A DNA stretch of 64,000 bases from Actinomycetota bacterium. Lineage in GTDB: Bacteria; Actinomycetota; AC-67. The notes below the pieces were generated by a model. It was not told the origin of the DNA and ran no database searches. It saw nothing but the letters and a program-made list of their open reading frames with translations. How positions within the stretch are numbered: the stretch's first letter is position 1; each line of letters opens with the position of its first letter. Positions 56,795 through 64,000 of the stretch are shown here, in pieces. Made by a program: the position numbers and the translations under genes. The DNA is taken from assembly GCA_041658565.1 (NCBI GenBank), contig JBAZZY010000007.1, forward strand, positions 1 to 64,000, read 5' to 3'.

Positions 56795-58336
56795 TTGACC
56801 CATACCGTCCGGATCACCGCGCTCGTCGCGGTCATGACCGCCGTGCTCACGGCCTGCGGCTCGCGCGTCGTGCCGTTGTCGCAAGGTGGTCTCAACCCGG
56901 CCGGCGTTCCCACCGGCGCATCGACACTCCCCGCCGGACTGGATGCCGCAACCGCAGACCCCGGCACGCTCGCCGGTGCTGCCGGAACCGCCACGCGCGC
57001 TTCGCGGCCGGGCGCCGGACCGGGATCGGCCGCGGCGCAGTGTCACGGCGGCGCAACCGACACCGGGGTTACCGCAAAGACGGTCAAGATCGGCATGATC
57101 GCGTCGCTCACGGGCCCACTGCCCGGCCAGTTCAACAGCGCCGTCGAGGCCGTCGACAGCCATGTGCGGATGATCAACGACGCAGGCGGAATCTGTGGAC
57201 GCAAATTCGAACTGCTGATCAAGGACGACAACGGAAGCGGCGCCACCAACCAGGCGGTTGCGACCAAGCTTGCGACCGAGGACAAGGTGTTCGCATTCGT
57301 AGGCAGCGTCTCGGCACCCGACGACTCCGGCATCGCGCGCATCTCCAAGAAGCACAAGATCCCGGATATCGGCTTCCCGCTCACATGGGAACGGACGGAA
57401 AGTCCCTACACCTACGGTGTCCCGGGTCAAGTAATGCGCCGATACATCAGCACCCACACAAGCGGCACCGACTACCTCAACAAGAAGTTCGGCATAAAGC
57501 AGGCAGCTTTGTTCTGGCTGAAGGAAAGCCAGATCTCGATCCTTACGGCCTGGGCGTTCGAATCCGCGATCGAGAAATCGACCAACGGCTCGGTCAAGAT
57601 CTGCCACGAACAGCCCGCCGGTGTTCTCGACAACAACCTCACCAACTACGTCGTCGCTATGCAAGGACACTGCCCCGCGTCGAATGGACCGCTCGCCGTG
57701 TACTCCATCATGGAGAACAACGCCAACGTGAAACTCGCGATCGCGATGCAGGAACAAGGGGTAAAGCCCAAGGTATTCGGTCTCACGTTCAGCTCGTACC
57801 TTCCCGCGTTCATCGAGCAAGGCGGAAGCGCAGCCGAAGGCACGTACCTCGCAATGCCGCAGCTTCCCTTCGAACGGCTCGAACGCCCCAAGAAGGAGTG
57901 GACTCCCGGCTCGTACGAAGTGAAGCGCTACCTCGACACGCTCAAGCGTTACTACCCACGCCCCTCGACGCTGGGCAGCTTCGGCGGACCGGGATGGGGA
58001 ATGGCCTCGCTGTTCTTCGAAGGAGTGCGCGCCTGCGGCGCCGACCTCACGCGCGCCTGCTTCTTCAAGGCTCTGAACTCGATGGGTCCGTTCTCCGCCA
58101 ACGGCTTGCTGTCGCCGGTTACGCCGAGAACCCGCAACATCTTCAGCGCCCAGCTTCTGATGCAGGTTCGCAACGGCCGCTTCGTCGAAGTCGAACCGTA
58201 CGACAAGAGCGGACCGCGAGAAGGTCCCGACTTCTGGGAGTGGTCCCCGCTGTTCAACTGGCAACGCTACTTCTGCGACCACCAAAGTCAGTTCCCGAAC
58301 GCCGAGGACAAGAAGGCGCTGGTCGACGAGTGCTAG
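56795..58336 (+). CDS. branched-chain-amino-acid-type ABC transporter substrate-binding lipoprotein
   Basis: 513-residue lipoprotein. Signal peptide with lipobox VLTAC (C21), a Gly/Ala/Pro-rich linker to about residue 85, then a LivK/Peripla_BP_6-type two-lobe domain (VKIGMIASLTGPLPGQF, GGICGRKFELLIKDDNGSG, FVGSVSAPDDSG). A TTG at 56795 follows GGGGAGGAG at 6 nt and directly opens a proper signal peptide, so it is preferred over the ATG at 56768. Family members bind amino acids, amides, aromatic acids or other small organic acids. The first gene of the importer operon. Confidence 0.88.
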   Translation: MTHTVRITALVAVMTAVLTACGSRVVPLSQGGLNPAGVPTGASTLPAGLDAATADPGTLAGAAGTATRASRPGAGPGSAAAQCHGGATDTGVTAKTVKIGMIASLTGPLPGQFNSAVEAVDSHVRMINDAGGICGRKFELLIKDDNGSGATNQAVATKLATEDKVFAFVGSVSAPDDSGIARISKKHKIPDIGFPLTWERTESPYTYGVPGQVMRRYISTHTSGTDYLNKKFGIKQAALFWLKESQISILTAWAFESAIEKSTNGSVKICHEQPAGVLDNNLTNYVVAMQGHCPASNGPLAVYSIMENNANVKLAIAMQEQGVKPKVFGLTFSSYLPAFIEQGGSAAEGTYLAMPQLPFERLERPKKEWTPGSYEVKRYLDTLKRYYPRPSTLGSFGGPGWGMASLFFEGVRACGADLTRACFFKALNSMGPFSANGLLSPVTPRTRNIFSAQLLMQVRNGRFVEVEPYDKSGPREGPDFWEWSPLFNWQRYFCDHQSQFPNAEDKKALVDEC

Positions 58337-58437
58337 GAACCGGACAAATGCGTCGGCTCGAATGAAAGCAACACCGGCAGAGGATTTCGCCGCACGAACG
58401 GGAAACCCAAGGGACCGCTAAGCGGAACAGGAGCCTG

Positions 58438-59925
58438 ATGAGAGCCAAGGCCACCGCAACCGCAACCGCGCTAAGCGCCGCATGCTTCGCGCTGGTCGCA
58501 CTCGCCCCAGCCGCGCGCGCTTCAGCGGTTCCCCTGGAGATCTATCAAGCCGGAGGAAGCGGTCAAGGCCTCGTCCTCACCGGAGCCGTCCGGCCCAGCG
58601 TCCTGGACCCCCTGGTGGAGGGCGGCGCGCTGGTGGCACGCAGCACGCTGAGTTCCCAGGGAGGCGGGTCGGGATACGCGCTCGCATCGCAGGTATTTCC
58701 CGGCACTCTGGTCGTTGGATTCGCCGGGTGTCTGGACTACCCGGCGATCCAGTGGGTCCAAGCAACCTACCCGGCTACCGGCGCATGCCCGTCCAGCGCC
58801 GAGAACCGCCTTGGTCGCACGTCGCCCTCGACGCAGGGCGCCGCCCAAGGTCACCCGGAATTCGACGCCCTGGCAAACCAACTGTTCGATCGCACGTCGC
58901 TCGACGTCGGCCACATCAGCGCCGACACAGGCAACGGCCGCGCGGAGGCGTCGGTCCTCACGAATGAGTTCGCGCTTCGCCAGGAGGCATCGGGAACACC
59001 GCTGGTCGAGTTCGCACAGTTGGATGCCCACAGCGGCGGGGCGCGCGCCGGCGCGCGCGTCGGCCACCGCGTGCGCGTCGCCCTTCAGGGAATCAAACTG
59101 CTCGGCGGCCTCGTGCGTATCGAATCACTCGTTTCCACTTCCGAAACCGTCTCCGACGGGGTGACCGCAACCGCGAAGGCGCGCCTAGCTCTCGGCGACG
59201 TCACGATCGAAGCCGACGGAGCGCAGCACGCCGCAACGATCGACAGCGATGGAGTCCGCGTCACCGATCCCGCCTTGTCCAAGGAGCAGAACGCGAACCT
59301 CACGGAGGACCTGCGCGAAGACCTGGCGCGCGCCGGCCTGCGGATCTCAACCGGGCGCCTAAACGAGTCCGCCGCCGGACAGCAGGCCGAAGCGTCGGTC
59401 GGCGGGCTGCAGATCTCCGTCGCCGGACGCCTTCCGTCAATCGCCGTGCCCGAGGAAGCCGCCCCCGTGTTCGGAGCACTCATCGACAACGTCAAGACAC
59501 AGTGCGTGTGGGAACTCGAGCCGCCACAAGCGCCCCAGGTTCCGTTGTGTTTCGGATCGGGCGCCGTTCCGCTCGGCGGCAGCACGATCGCGCTCACGAT
59601 ATCCATCGGCACCGCGGACTCCTACAGCGTCGGCAGTCGGATCCCCCTCGCCGGCGGCACAACCTCGGTTCTGGGGAGTCACTTCTGGGCCAAGGACTCA
59701 CCGCCGGCTGCTCCAGGCGTCGATTTCGCGTCTTCTCTCAATTCCTATCAGGACACTCCCCCGGCGCAGCCAACGGGTCCGGTGACGCTGCCGCCGTTGT
59801 TTGGACTCGCAGCCCGCATGCCCTCCTCGGCCCTTGCGTTCGCGGGCATTGCCTTCCTCATCCTTGCTCTGGCTTCGGCATTGGGTCCATCCTTACGCCA
59901 TGCCGGACCGGGTCGGAGCGAATGA
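58438..59925 (+). CDS. unknown secreted protein with C-terminal membrane anchor in Liv operon
   Basis: 495-residue protein. A signal peptide (ATALSAACFALVALAPAARA) is followed by about 410 exported residues rich in Ala/Gly/Ser and beta-type sequence, with cysteines in GCLDYPAIQW and TGACPSS and again in TQCVWELE and PLCFGSG, then a Pro-rich stretch and a C-terminal transmembrane helix (SALAFAGIAFLILALASALG) with a basic end. No known domain is recognised. CAGGAG precedes the ATG. It lies between the binding protein and the permease, which suggests that it works at the cell surface with the importer. Confidence 0.75.
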   Translation: MRAKATATATALSAACFALVALAPAARASAVPLEIYQAGGSGQGLVLTGAVRPSVLDPLVEGGALVARSTLSSQGGGSGYALASQVFPGTLVVGFAGCLDYPAIQWVQATYPATGACPSSAENRLGRTSPSTQGAAQGHPEFDALANQLFDRTSLDVGHISADTGNGRAEASVLTNEFALRQEASGTPLVEFAQLDAHSGGARAGARVGHRVRVALQGIKLLGGLVRIESLVSTSETVSDGVTATAKARLALGDVTIEADGAQHAATIDSDGVRVTDPALSKEQNANLTEDLREDLARAGLRISTGRLNESAAGQQAEASVGGLQISVAGRLPSIAVPEEAAPVFGALIDNVKTQCVWELEPPQAPQVPLCFGSGAVPLGGSTIALTISIGTADSYSVGSRIPLAGGTTSVLGSHFWAKDSPPAAPGVDFASSLNSYQDTPPAQPTGPVTLPPLFGLAARMPSSALAFAGIAFLILALASALGPSLRHAGPGRSE

Positions 59926-59950
59926 GGGCGCGCGCGCAACGGAGGTGGCG

Positions 59951-60427
59951 ATGAAGATCACGCGCTACCGGCAGCAATTGCGCGAGCAGTGGCGAGCGAT
60001 CACACCGATCGCGCTGTTTGCTGCTGGAGTCATCCTGGTGTTACTCGGCTGGTACGGCGCGGCCCACACGAACATCATCACCGAGCAGATCCCCTACCTG
60101 ATTTCCGGAGGTCTGCTCGGCCTCGGGCTGATCATCGTCGCCGGAATCCTGTCGGTCCAGACGTCGATCGAACGCGACAACTCGGAATTGCGCCGGGTTG
60201 TCATTCGAGCGCTCGCGAACGCGGCCGCTCCGAACGGCTCGACGCCGGACGACACACCTGCGGCGCCCAGGATCCTCACCAATGGTCATGTCTTTGTGGT
60301 TCCCGGCGGACGCAGCTATCACGCACCCGGGTGTCCAATCACGGAGGGCAAGGACGGCACCGAAGCATTCGTGCTCGCGCAGGCTGCGGCGGCCGGATAC
60401 ACCGTCTGCAAGCTCTGCGGAGACTGA
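59951..60427 (+). CDS. small membrane protein with Ada-like zinc-binding tail
   Basis: 158-residue protein. Two transmembrane helices (ITPIALFAAGVILVLLGWYG, about 17-36; IPYLISGGLLGLGLIIVAGIL, about 47-67) and a linker precede a C-terminal motif YHAPGC...GYTVCKLCGD. The spacing of His and three Cys matches the Ada/nuclease-tail type zinc site. GGAGGTGG precedes the ATG. Located 25 bp after the 495-residue protein and 18 bp before the permease; role unknown, possibly a sensor or assembly partner of the importer. Confidence 0.75.
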   Translation: MKITRYRQQLREQWRAITPIALFAAGVILVLLGWYGAAHTNIITEQIPYLISGGLLGLGLIIVAGILSVQTSIERDNSELRRVVIRALANAAAPNGSTPDDTPAAPRILTNGHVFVVPGGRSYHAPGCPITEGKDGTEAFVLAQAAAAGYTVCKLCGD

Positions 60428-60445
60428 GCCTCCCCGCCCTCGCCT

Positions 60446-62380
60446 ATGCAGATCTTCATTCGAACCATCCTGCTGGGAGTCGTAAGCGGCAGCGTCTACG
60501 CGCTGGCATCCACCGGACTCGTCCTGACGTACAAGACTTCAGGGGTGTTGAACTTCGGCTACGGCGCCTTGGCGCTGTTCACCACGTTCGTCCACTGGCA
60601 ACTTTGCGTCGGGTTCGGTCTGCCGGTCTGGATGTCGGCAATCATCGTCGTCGGTATCGTCGCGCCGGCGCTCGGCGTGCTGCTGGACCGGCAACTGTTC
60701 CGCAGGATCGAAGGGCAGCCGCAGATCATCGGCGTCATCGCGACGGTAGGGCTGCTCGTGCTTCTGCAGGGAGTCGTGATCCTGATCTGGGGCGGGCAGA
60801 CCAAGAACGTTCCGTCGATCTTTCCGCGAGGGACCCTTCGTCTTCCCTTCGGCGTGAACATGGGCGTCGACCAACTCGGCGTGCTGCTGGTTGCGGCAGG
60901 CGCGGCCGGGGGCCTTGGGGCAATGCTGCGCTACACAAAGCTCGGGATTGCGTTCCGAGCCGTCGTCAACAACCGCTCCGTCGCCGGACTGATGGGCATC
61001 AACACGGGAGTCGTTTCCGGACTTGCATGGGCCCTGGGAACATCCTTCGCAGCGCTCATGGGGATCCTGCTGACACCGCGGCTGCTGCTGGACCCGAACT
61101 TCCTCCCTCCGTTCATCATCGCCTTCGTACTCGGCGCGTCCGTCATCGGCTACCTGCGCAGCCTTCCCCTCGCATACGCGGGGGGGTTGATGATCGGAAT
61201 CATCCAAGCGTTGTTCGTGCAATACGCGTCCAGCCAGGGATTGCTCGGAAAGATCTCGGACGCGCTGCCGTTCCTCGTCATCACCGGAGCGCTGCTGCTC
61301 GCGCCAAAGGCCCTGCGCGCAGCCGGGCAGGGCGCAAGCTTCGTTGTGCGCACGCGCGAGGCGGCCGATCGCACTTCGGCGCGCGCGCGCGTGGGCGTCG
61401 CGCTCACGCTCTTTGGGGGACTCGCCCTGGTTCCCATGTTCGGATCGGCCTCATCCACGCAGTTCGTCACGATCGGATTGATCCATTCCGTAGTGTTCCT
61501 TTCGCTGGTCGTGTTGACCGGGTACTCAGGGCAGATCTCGCTCGGACACACTGCGTTCATGGGCATCGCGGCATTTAGCGCCGCGCACCTGGTTCAAACG
61601 CTGCACATCCCCGGATGGATCGCGTTTCCTCTCGGAGCGCTCGCAGCGGTCCCGGCCGGCGCCGTAATCGGACTGATTGCAGTGCGCATGCAGGGGTTGT
61701 TCCTTGCGTTGATGACGCTGGCCTTCGCGTTCATGGCGCAATCGCTGTTCTTCGAGCATCCGGCATTCTCGGGCGGCGAAGGTGGAATCGCAGTCTTACG
61801 ACCGACGGGCTTCCGCGGGGACACCGCTTTCTTCTACCTCGCTCTTGGAACACTCGCGGCGGCGGCGGCTCTTGCGGTGAACCTGCGCACGGGACGCACC
61901 GGCCGCGTGCTTGCCGGGATGCGCGACAGCGAGACCGCGTGCCGCTCTCTGGGAATCTCGGTCACACGCTACAAAGTGCTGATCTTTGGGATTTCCGCGT
62001 TCATCGCAGGTATCGGCGGCGTCTTGGTCGGGATGATCCAAGAGCAGGCCACGTCGCGGACTTTCATCCCCTTCTACTCGCTGATCTTCATGACGCTTGC
62101 GGTTCTGGGCGGGATCTTTCACGTCGGTGGAGCGATCACGGCCGGTCTCGTGTGGGGTCTGTACCCGATGGTTGCCAATGCTTTCCCCTTCCTCTACCGC
62201 ATTCAGTTGATCTTGTTCGGGCTCGGCGCGACGGTCGCGCTGGCCAAGAACCCCGAGGGCATGTTCGGTGAGTTGCGCAGAGCCGGCGCGGCGGTCTTGC
62301 GAGCCATCGACCGGCGCGCGGCGGCGCAACAACCCATCGATATCGATCCGGTCCCGGCCGTATCGGGAGGCAGCGAATGA
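60446..62380 (+). CDS. fused LivH-LivM-type ABC permease
   Basis: 644-residue membrane protein combining both permease subunits of a branched-chain-amino-acid-type importer. Residues 1-300 match LivH (GSVYALASTGLVLTYKTSGVLNFGYGA, then FRAVVNNRSVAGLMGIN as the cytoplasmic coupling loop). Residues about 330-620 match LivM (VLTGYSGQISLGHTAFMG, RDSETACRSLGISVTRYKVLIFGISAFIAGIGG as second coupling loop). Usually these are two genes. It overlaps the LivG ATPase by 4 bp. Confidence 0.92.
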   Translation: MQIFIRTILLGVVSGSVYALASTGLVLTYKTSGVLNFGYGALALFTTFVHWQLCVGFGLPVWMSAIIVVGIVAPALGVLLDRQLFRRIEGQPQIIGVIATVGLLVLLQGVVILIWGGQTKNVPSIFPRGTLRLPFGVNMGVDQLGVLLVAAGAAGGLGAMLRYTKLGIAFRAVVNNRSVAGLMGINTGVVSGLAWALGTSFAALMGILLTPRLLLDPNFLPPFIIAFVLGASVIGYLRSLPLAYAGGLMIGIIQALFVQYASSQGLLGKISDALPFLVITGALLLAPKALRAAGQGASFVVRTREAADRTSARARVGVALTLFGGLALVPMFGSASSTQFVTIGLIHSVVFLSLVVLTGYSGQISLGHTAFMGIAAFSAAHLVQTLHIPGWIAFPLGALAAVPAGAVIGLIAVRMQGLFLALMTLAFAFMAQSLFFEHPAFSGGEGGIAVLRPTGFRGDTAFFYLALGTLAAAAALAVNLRTGRTGRVLAGMRDSETACRSLGISVTRYKVLIFGISAFIAGIGGVLVGMIQEQATSRTFIPFYSLIFMTLAVLGGIFHVGGAITAGLVWGLYPMVANAFPFLYRIQLILFGLGATVALAKNPEGMFGELRRAGAAVLRAIDRRAAAQQPIDIDPVPAVSGGSE

Positions 62381-63180
62381 CCCGTCCGGCAGCCGAGCTT
62401 CGCGCGCAAGGAATCACGGTCCGCTTCGGCGGCCTCACTGCCGTCGACGACGTGTCGCTGACGGTTGCCCCCGGAGGGTTCGTCGGGCTGATCGGCCCCA
62501 ACGGGGCGGGAAAGACGACCACCTTCAATGTCTTGAGCGGCTTCCAGACACCTACGTCCGGAAGCATCGTCCTGGGCGGGCGTGACATCACGTCCGCGAG
62601 CGCGTCGACTCGGGCGGGACTGGGAATGGGTCGGACGTTTCAACGACTGGAACTCTTCGGGCGCATGACGGTCCTGGACAACCTGCTGGTTGCCGCCGAA
62701 GCCAAGGAAAGCAAGTTGGGAGTAATCGCCGACCTGCTTGCACTCCCGCAGCGCCGTCGCGAGGAGCGCCGCTGCACCGGCCTGGCGCTTCGCGTGCTCG
62801 AGATGCTCGACCTCGAATGGGCCGGCGGGAGACGAGCCGCGGACCTCCCGGTCGGCACAGCGCGCACCCTGGAACTCGGACGCGCGCTGTGCGCGGCCCC
62901 GATCGTTCTGTTGCTCGACGAACCCTCGTCGGGACTCGACTCCGACGAAACCCGTTACTTCGGCCGGATCTTGCAACGCGTTAACGAAGAGATGGGCATC
63001 GGGATCCTGATCGTCGAGCACGACATGGATCTGGTGCTGGAGGTCTGCAAGGAGATCTACGTGCTGGACTTCGGAAAGCTGATCGCTCAGGGAGCGCCCA
63101 CAGACGTCATGAACGACCCGGTCGTACGCAGCGCCTACCTCGGAGAGGAGGACGATGCCCCCGCTGTTGCGACTCCGTAA
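62377..63180 (+). CDS. livG: LivG-type ABC transporter ATPase
   Basis: 267-residue nucleotide-binding subunit. Walker A GPNGAGKTT about residues 39-47, a Q-loop in GRTFQRLELF, Walker B VLLLDEPSSGLD, and switch histidine in LIVEHDMD. The signature motif is changed from LSGGQ to LPVGTAR, similar to LPYGQQR in other LivG proteins but without the Gln. The C-terminal tail of LivG type is present. It overlaps livF by 26 bp. Confidence 0.93.
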   Translation: MTRPAAELRAQGITVRFGGLTAVDDVSLTVAPGGFVGLIGPNGAGKTTTFNVLSGFQTPTSGSIVLGGRDITSASASTRAGLGMGRTFQRLELFGRMTVLDNLLVAAEAKESKLGVIADLLALPQRRREERRCTGLALRVLEMLDLEWAGGRRAADLPVGTARTLELGRALCAAPIVLLLDEPSSGLDSDETRYFGRILQRVNEEMGIGILIVEHDMDLVLEVCKEIYVLDFGKLIAQGAPTDVMNDPVVRSAYLGEEDDAPAVATP

Positions 63181-63976
63181 CGTCGAAGCTCGCTACGGGC
63201 GCTTCGTCGCGCTGAAGAACGTCGCACTAGCGGTGCCCGAAGGATCGGTCGTCGCACTGCTTGGACCCAACGGCGTCGGCAAGACCACCCTGCTTCGCAC
63301 GGTGTCGGGCATGCTGCGACCGTCGCGAGGCGAGATCCTGTTCGATGGCGCTCGCATCGACGGGGCGTCCGATCACGCCATCGCGCGCAAAGGCCTCACG
63401 CACATCCCGGAAGGTCGCGGAATCTTCGTCGGCCTGACGGTGCGAGAGAACCTTGCGATGGCGGCGTTCGGCGGAACAACCGCCGGAGCGCTGGAACGGG
63501 TATACGAACTGTTTCCCATCCTGCAAAGGCGTCAGAACCAGATCGCCGGCACGCTGTCGGGCGGCGAACAGCAGATGCTTTCGCTGGCGCGCGCCGTCAT
63601 TCGCACTCCACGGCTGCTGATGGTCGACGAATTGTCGCTCGGCCTTGCACCCAAGATCGTCCACGAACTCTTCGACACCCTCGACGAAATCCGGCGGCTC
63701 GGCACGACGATCCTGCTCGTCGAGCAATACGTTCGCTACGCGCTGCGCATCGCCGACATCGTGACGATCTTGCACAAGGGTTCGGTCGCGTTCATCGGCG
63801 AGCCCGGCGAACTCGCGCGCGGAGCCCTTGCAGCGGCGTATCTCGGGGGCTCGCAAGCGACGTCGGCCCCGACGAAGGAACCGCCCGTCGCGAAGTTGCC
63901 CGCGCGCGCCCCGGCTCGCAAACGGCAAGCGCCCCGGAGCAAAGCCCCGGGGCGCACCAGTTCCATCAAACGCTAA
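63155..63976 (+). CDS. livF: LivF-type ABC transporter ATPase
   Basis: 273-residue nucleotide-binding subunit. Walker A GPNGVGKTT, IPEGRGIF (LivF hallmark), canonical signature LSGGEQQ, Walker B LLMVDELSLGLAP and switch histidine replaced by Gln in LLVEQYVRYA, as is usual in LivF. The last 40 residues are a basic, Ala/Pro-rich tail absent from most LivF proteins (LPARAPARKRQAPRSKAPG). A GC-rich hairpin lies inside this tail-coding region. Confidence 0.93.
   Translation: MPPLLRLRNVEARYGRFVALKNVALAVPEGSVVALLGPNGVGKTTLLRTVSGMLRPSRGEILFDGARIDGASDHAIARKGLTHIPEGRGIFVGLTVRENLAMAAFGGTTAGALERVYELFPILQRRQNQIAGTLSGGEQQMLSLARAVIRTPRLLMVDELSLGLAPKIVHELFDTLDEIRRLGTTILLVEQYVRYALRIADIVTILHKGSVAFIGEPGELARGALAAAYLGGSQATSAPTKEPPVAKLPARAPARKRQAPRSKAPGRTSSIKR
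63929..63955 (+). terminator. GC-rich hairpin at the end of the ABC operon
   Basis: Arms GCGCCCCGG (63929-63937) and CCGGGGCGC (63947-63955) inside the last codons of livF. No T-run follows, so it may slow or stop transcription only weakly. Confidence 0.35.
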
Positions 63977-64000
63977 GACGTCAGCGCGGCGGTCGCCGAT

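Noticed and set aside
56771..58285. 504-codon minus-strand frame
   Set aside because: Antisense to the substrate-binding lipoprotein and without domain-like sequence.
59989..61578. 529-codon plus-strand frame overlapping the small membrane protein and permease
   Set aside because: Arg/His-rich shadow of the permease gene, which has clear transmembrane helices in its own frame.

Overview
The window is a gene-dense, very GC-rich bacterial chromosome segment. It has few gaps, many 1-17 bp overlaps between neighbours, GTG and TTG starts, and frequent GCGCGC words. I infer an uncultivated high-GC actinobacterium (Actinomycetota). The grounds are an LLM-type, probably F420-dependent oxidoreductase, an LppM-like lipoprotein, small Tat and HtrA genes in one operon, several acyl-CoA dehydrogenases with an Ltp2-type thiolase and DUF35 partner, and many promoters whose -10 box sits 6-8 nt before the start codon (leaderless mRNAs). 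No rRNA, tRNA, CRISPR array, transposase or integrase was seen.

Layout. 0-1.6 kb: 5' part of nadB, then a ParA ATPase with a small zinc-ribbon protein. 1.7-9.8 kb: aminotransferase and HAD hydrolase, two secreted proteins, a ribbon-helix-helix/PIN toxin-antitoxin pair, an acyl-CoA dehydrogenase/PHP phosphatase/unknown operon, a HisN-like phosphatase and a Nudix hydrolase. 9.9-14.1 kb: an accessory island with a uracil-DNA-glycosylase-like gene, higBA, a VapBC-type pair and abiEi-abiEii; each toxin-antitoxin promoter carries its own inverted repeat. 14.1-28.2 kb: secreted esterase, glyoxalase-like protein, large subtilase with FG-GAP repeats, HHH protein, PI-PLC-like phosphodiesterase, lipase-like hydrolase, glycogen-debranching-type glycosidase, LppM-like lipoprotein and LLM oxidoreductase. 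28.4-39.8 kb: Mrp, PAP2-TatA-HtrA operon, FlK-like thioesterase, PepA, enoyl-CoA hydratase, two secreted paralogues, MFS exporter, DegV, hydrolase and PlsC-type acyltransferase.

39.8-43.6 kb: a sugar or sugar-acid catabolic operon (class II aldolase, FGGY kinase, 2-hydroxyacid dehydrogenase, DUF2889). 43.7-45.8 kb: secreted hydrolase and peptidase E. 45.8-56.6 kb: acyl-CoA or steroid-like degradation: an operon of Ltp2-type thiolase, DUF35 and two acyl-CoA dehydrogenases, a second thiolase, a hot-dog thioesterase, and a MerR-regulated SDR. 56.8-64 kb: a branched-chain-amino-acid-type ABC importer whose operon includes a LivH-LivM fusion and two unfamiliar membrane or secreted proteins between binding protein and permease.

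The degradative genes form a plausible set: uptake by the Liv-type importer, CoA-ester oxidation by the dehydrogenases, hydration and oxidation by the enoyl-CoA hydratase and SDR, and thiolytic or retro-aldol cleavage by the thiolases. The substrate cannot be read from sequence. The least explained pieces are the Liv-operon accessory genes, the DUF35/Ltp2 unit without a MaoC hydratase, the acyltransferase with a cysteine-rich N-terminus, and the repeated leaderless-promoter layout.
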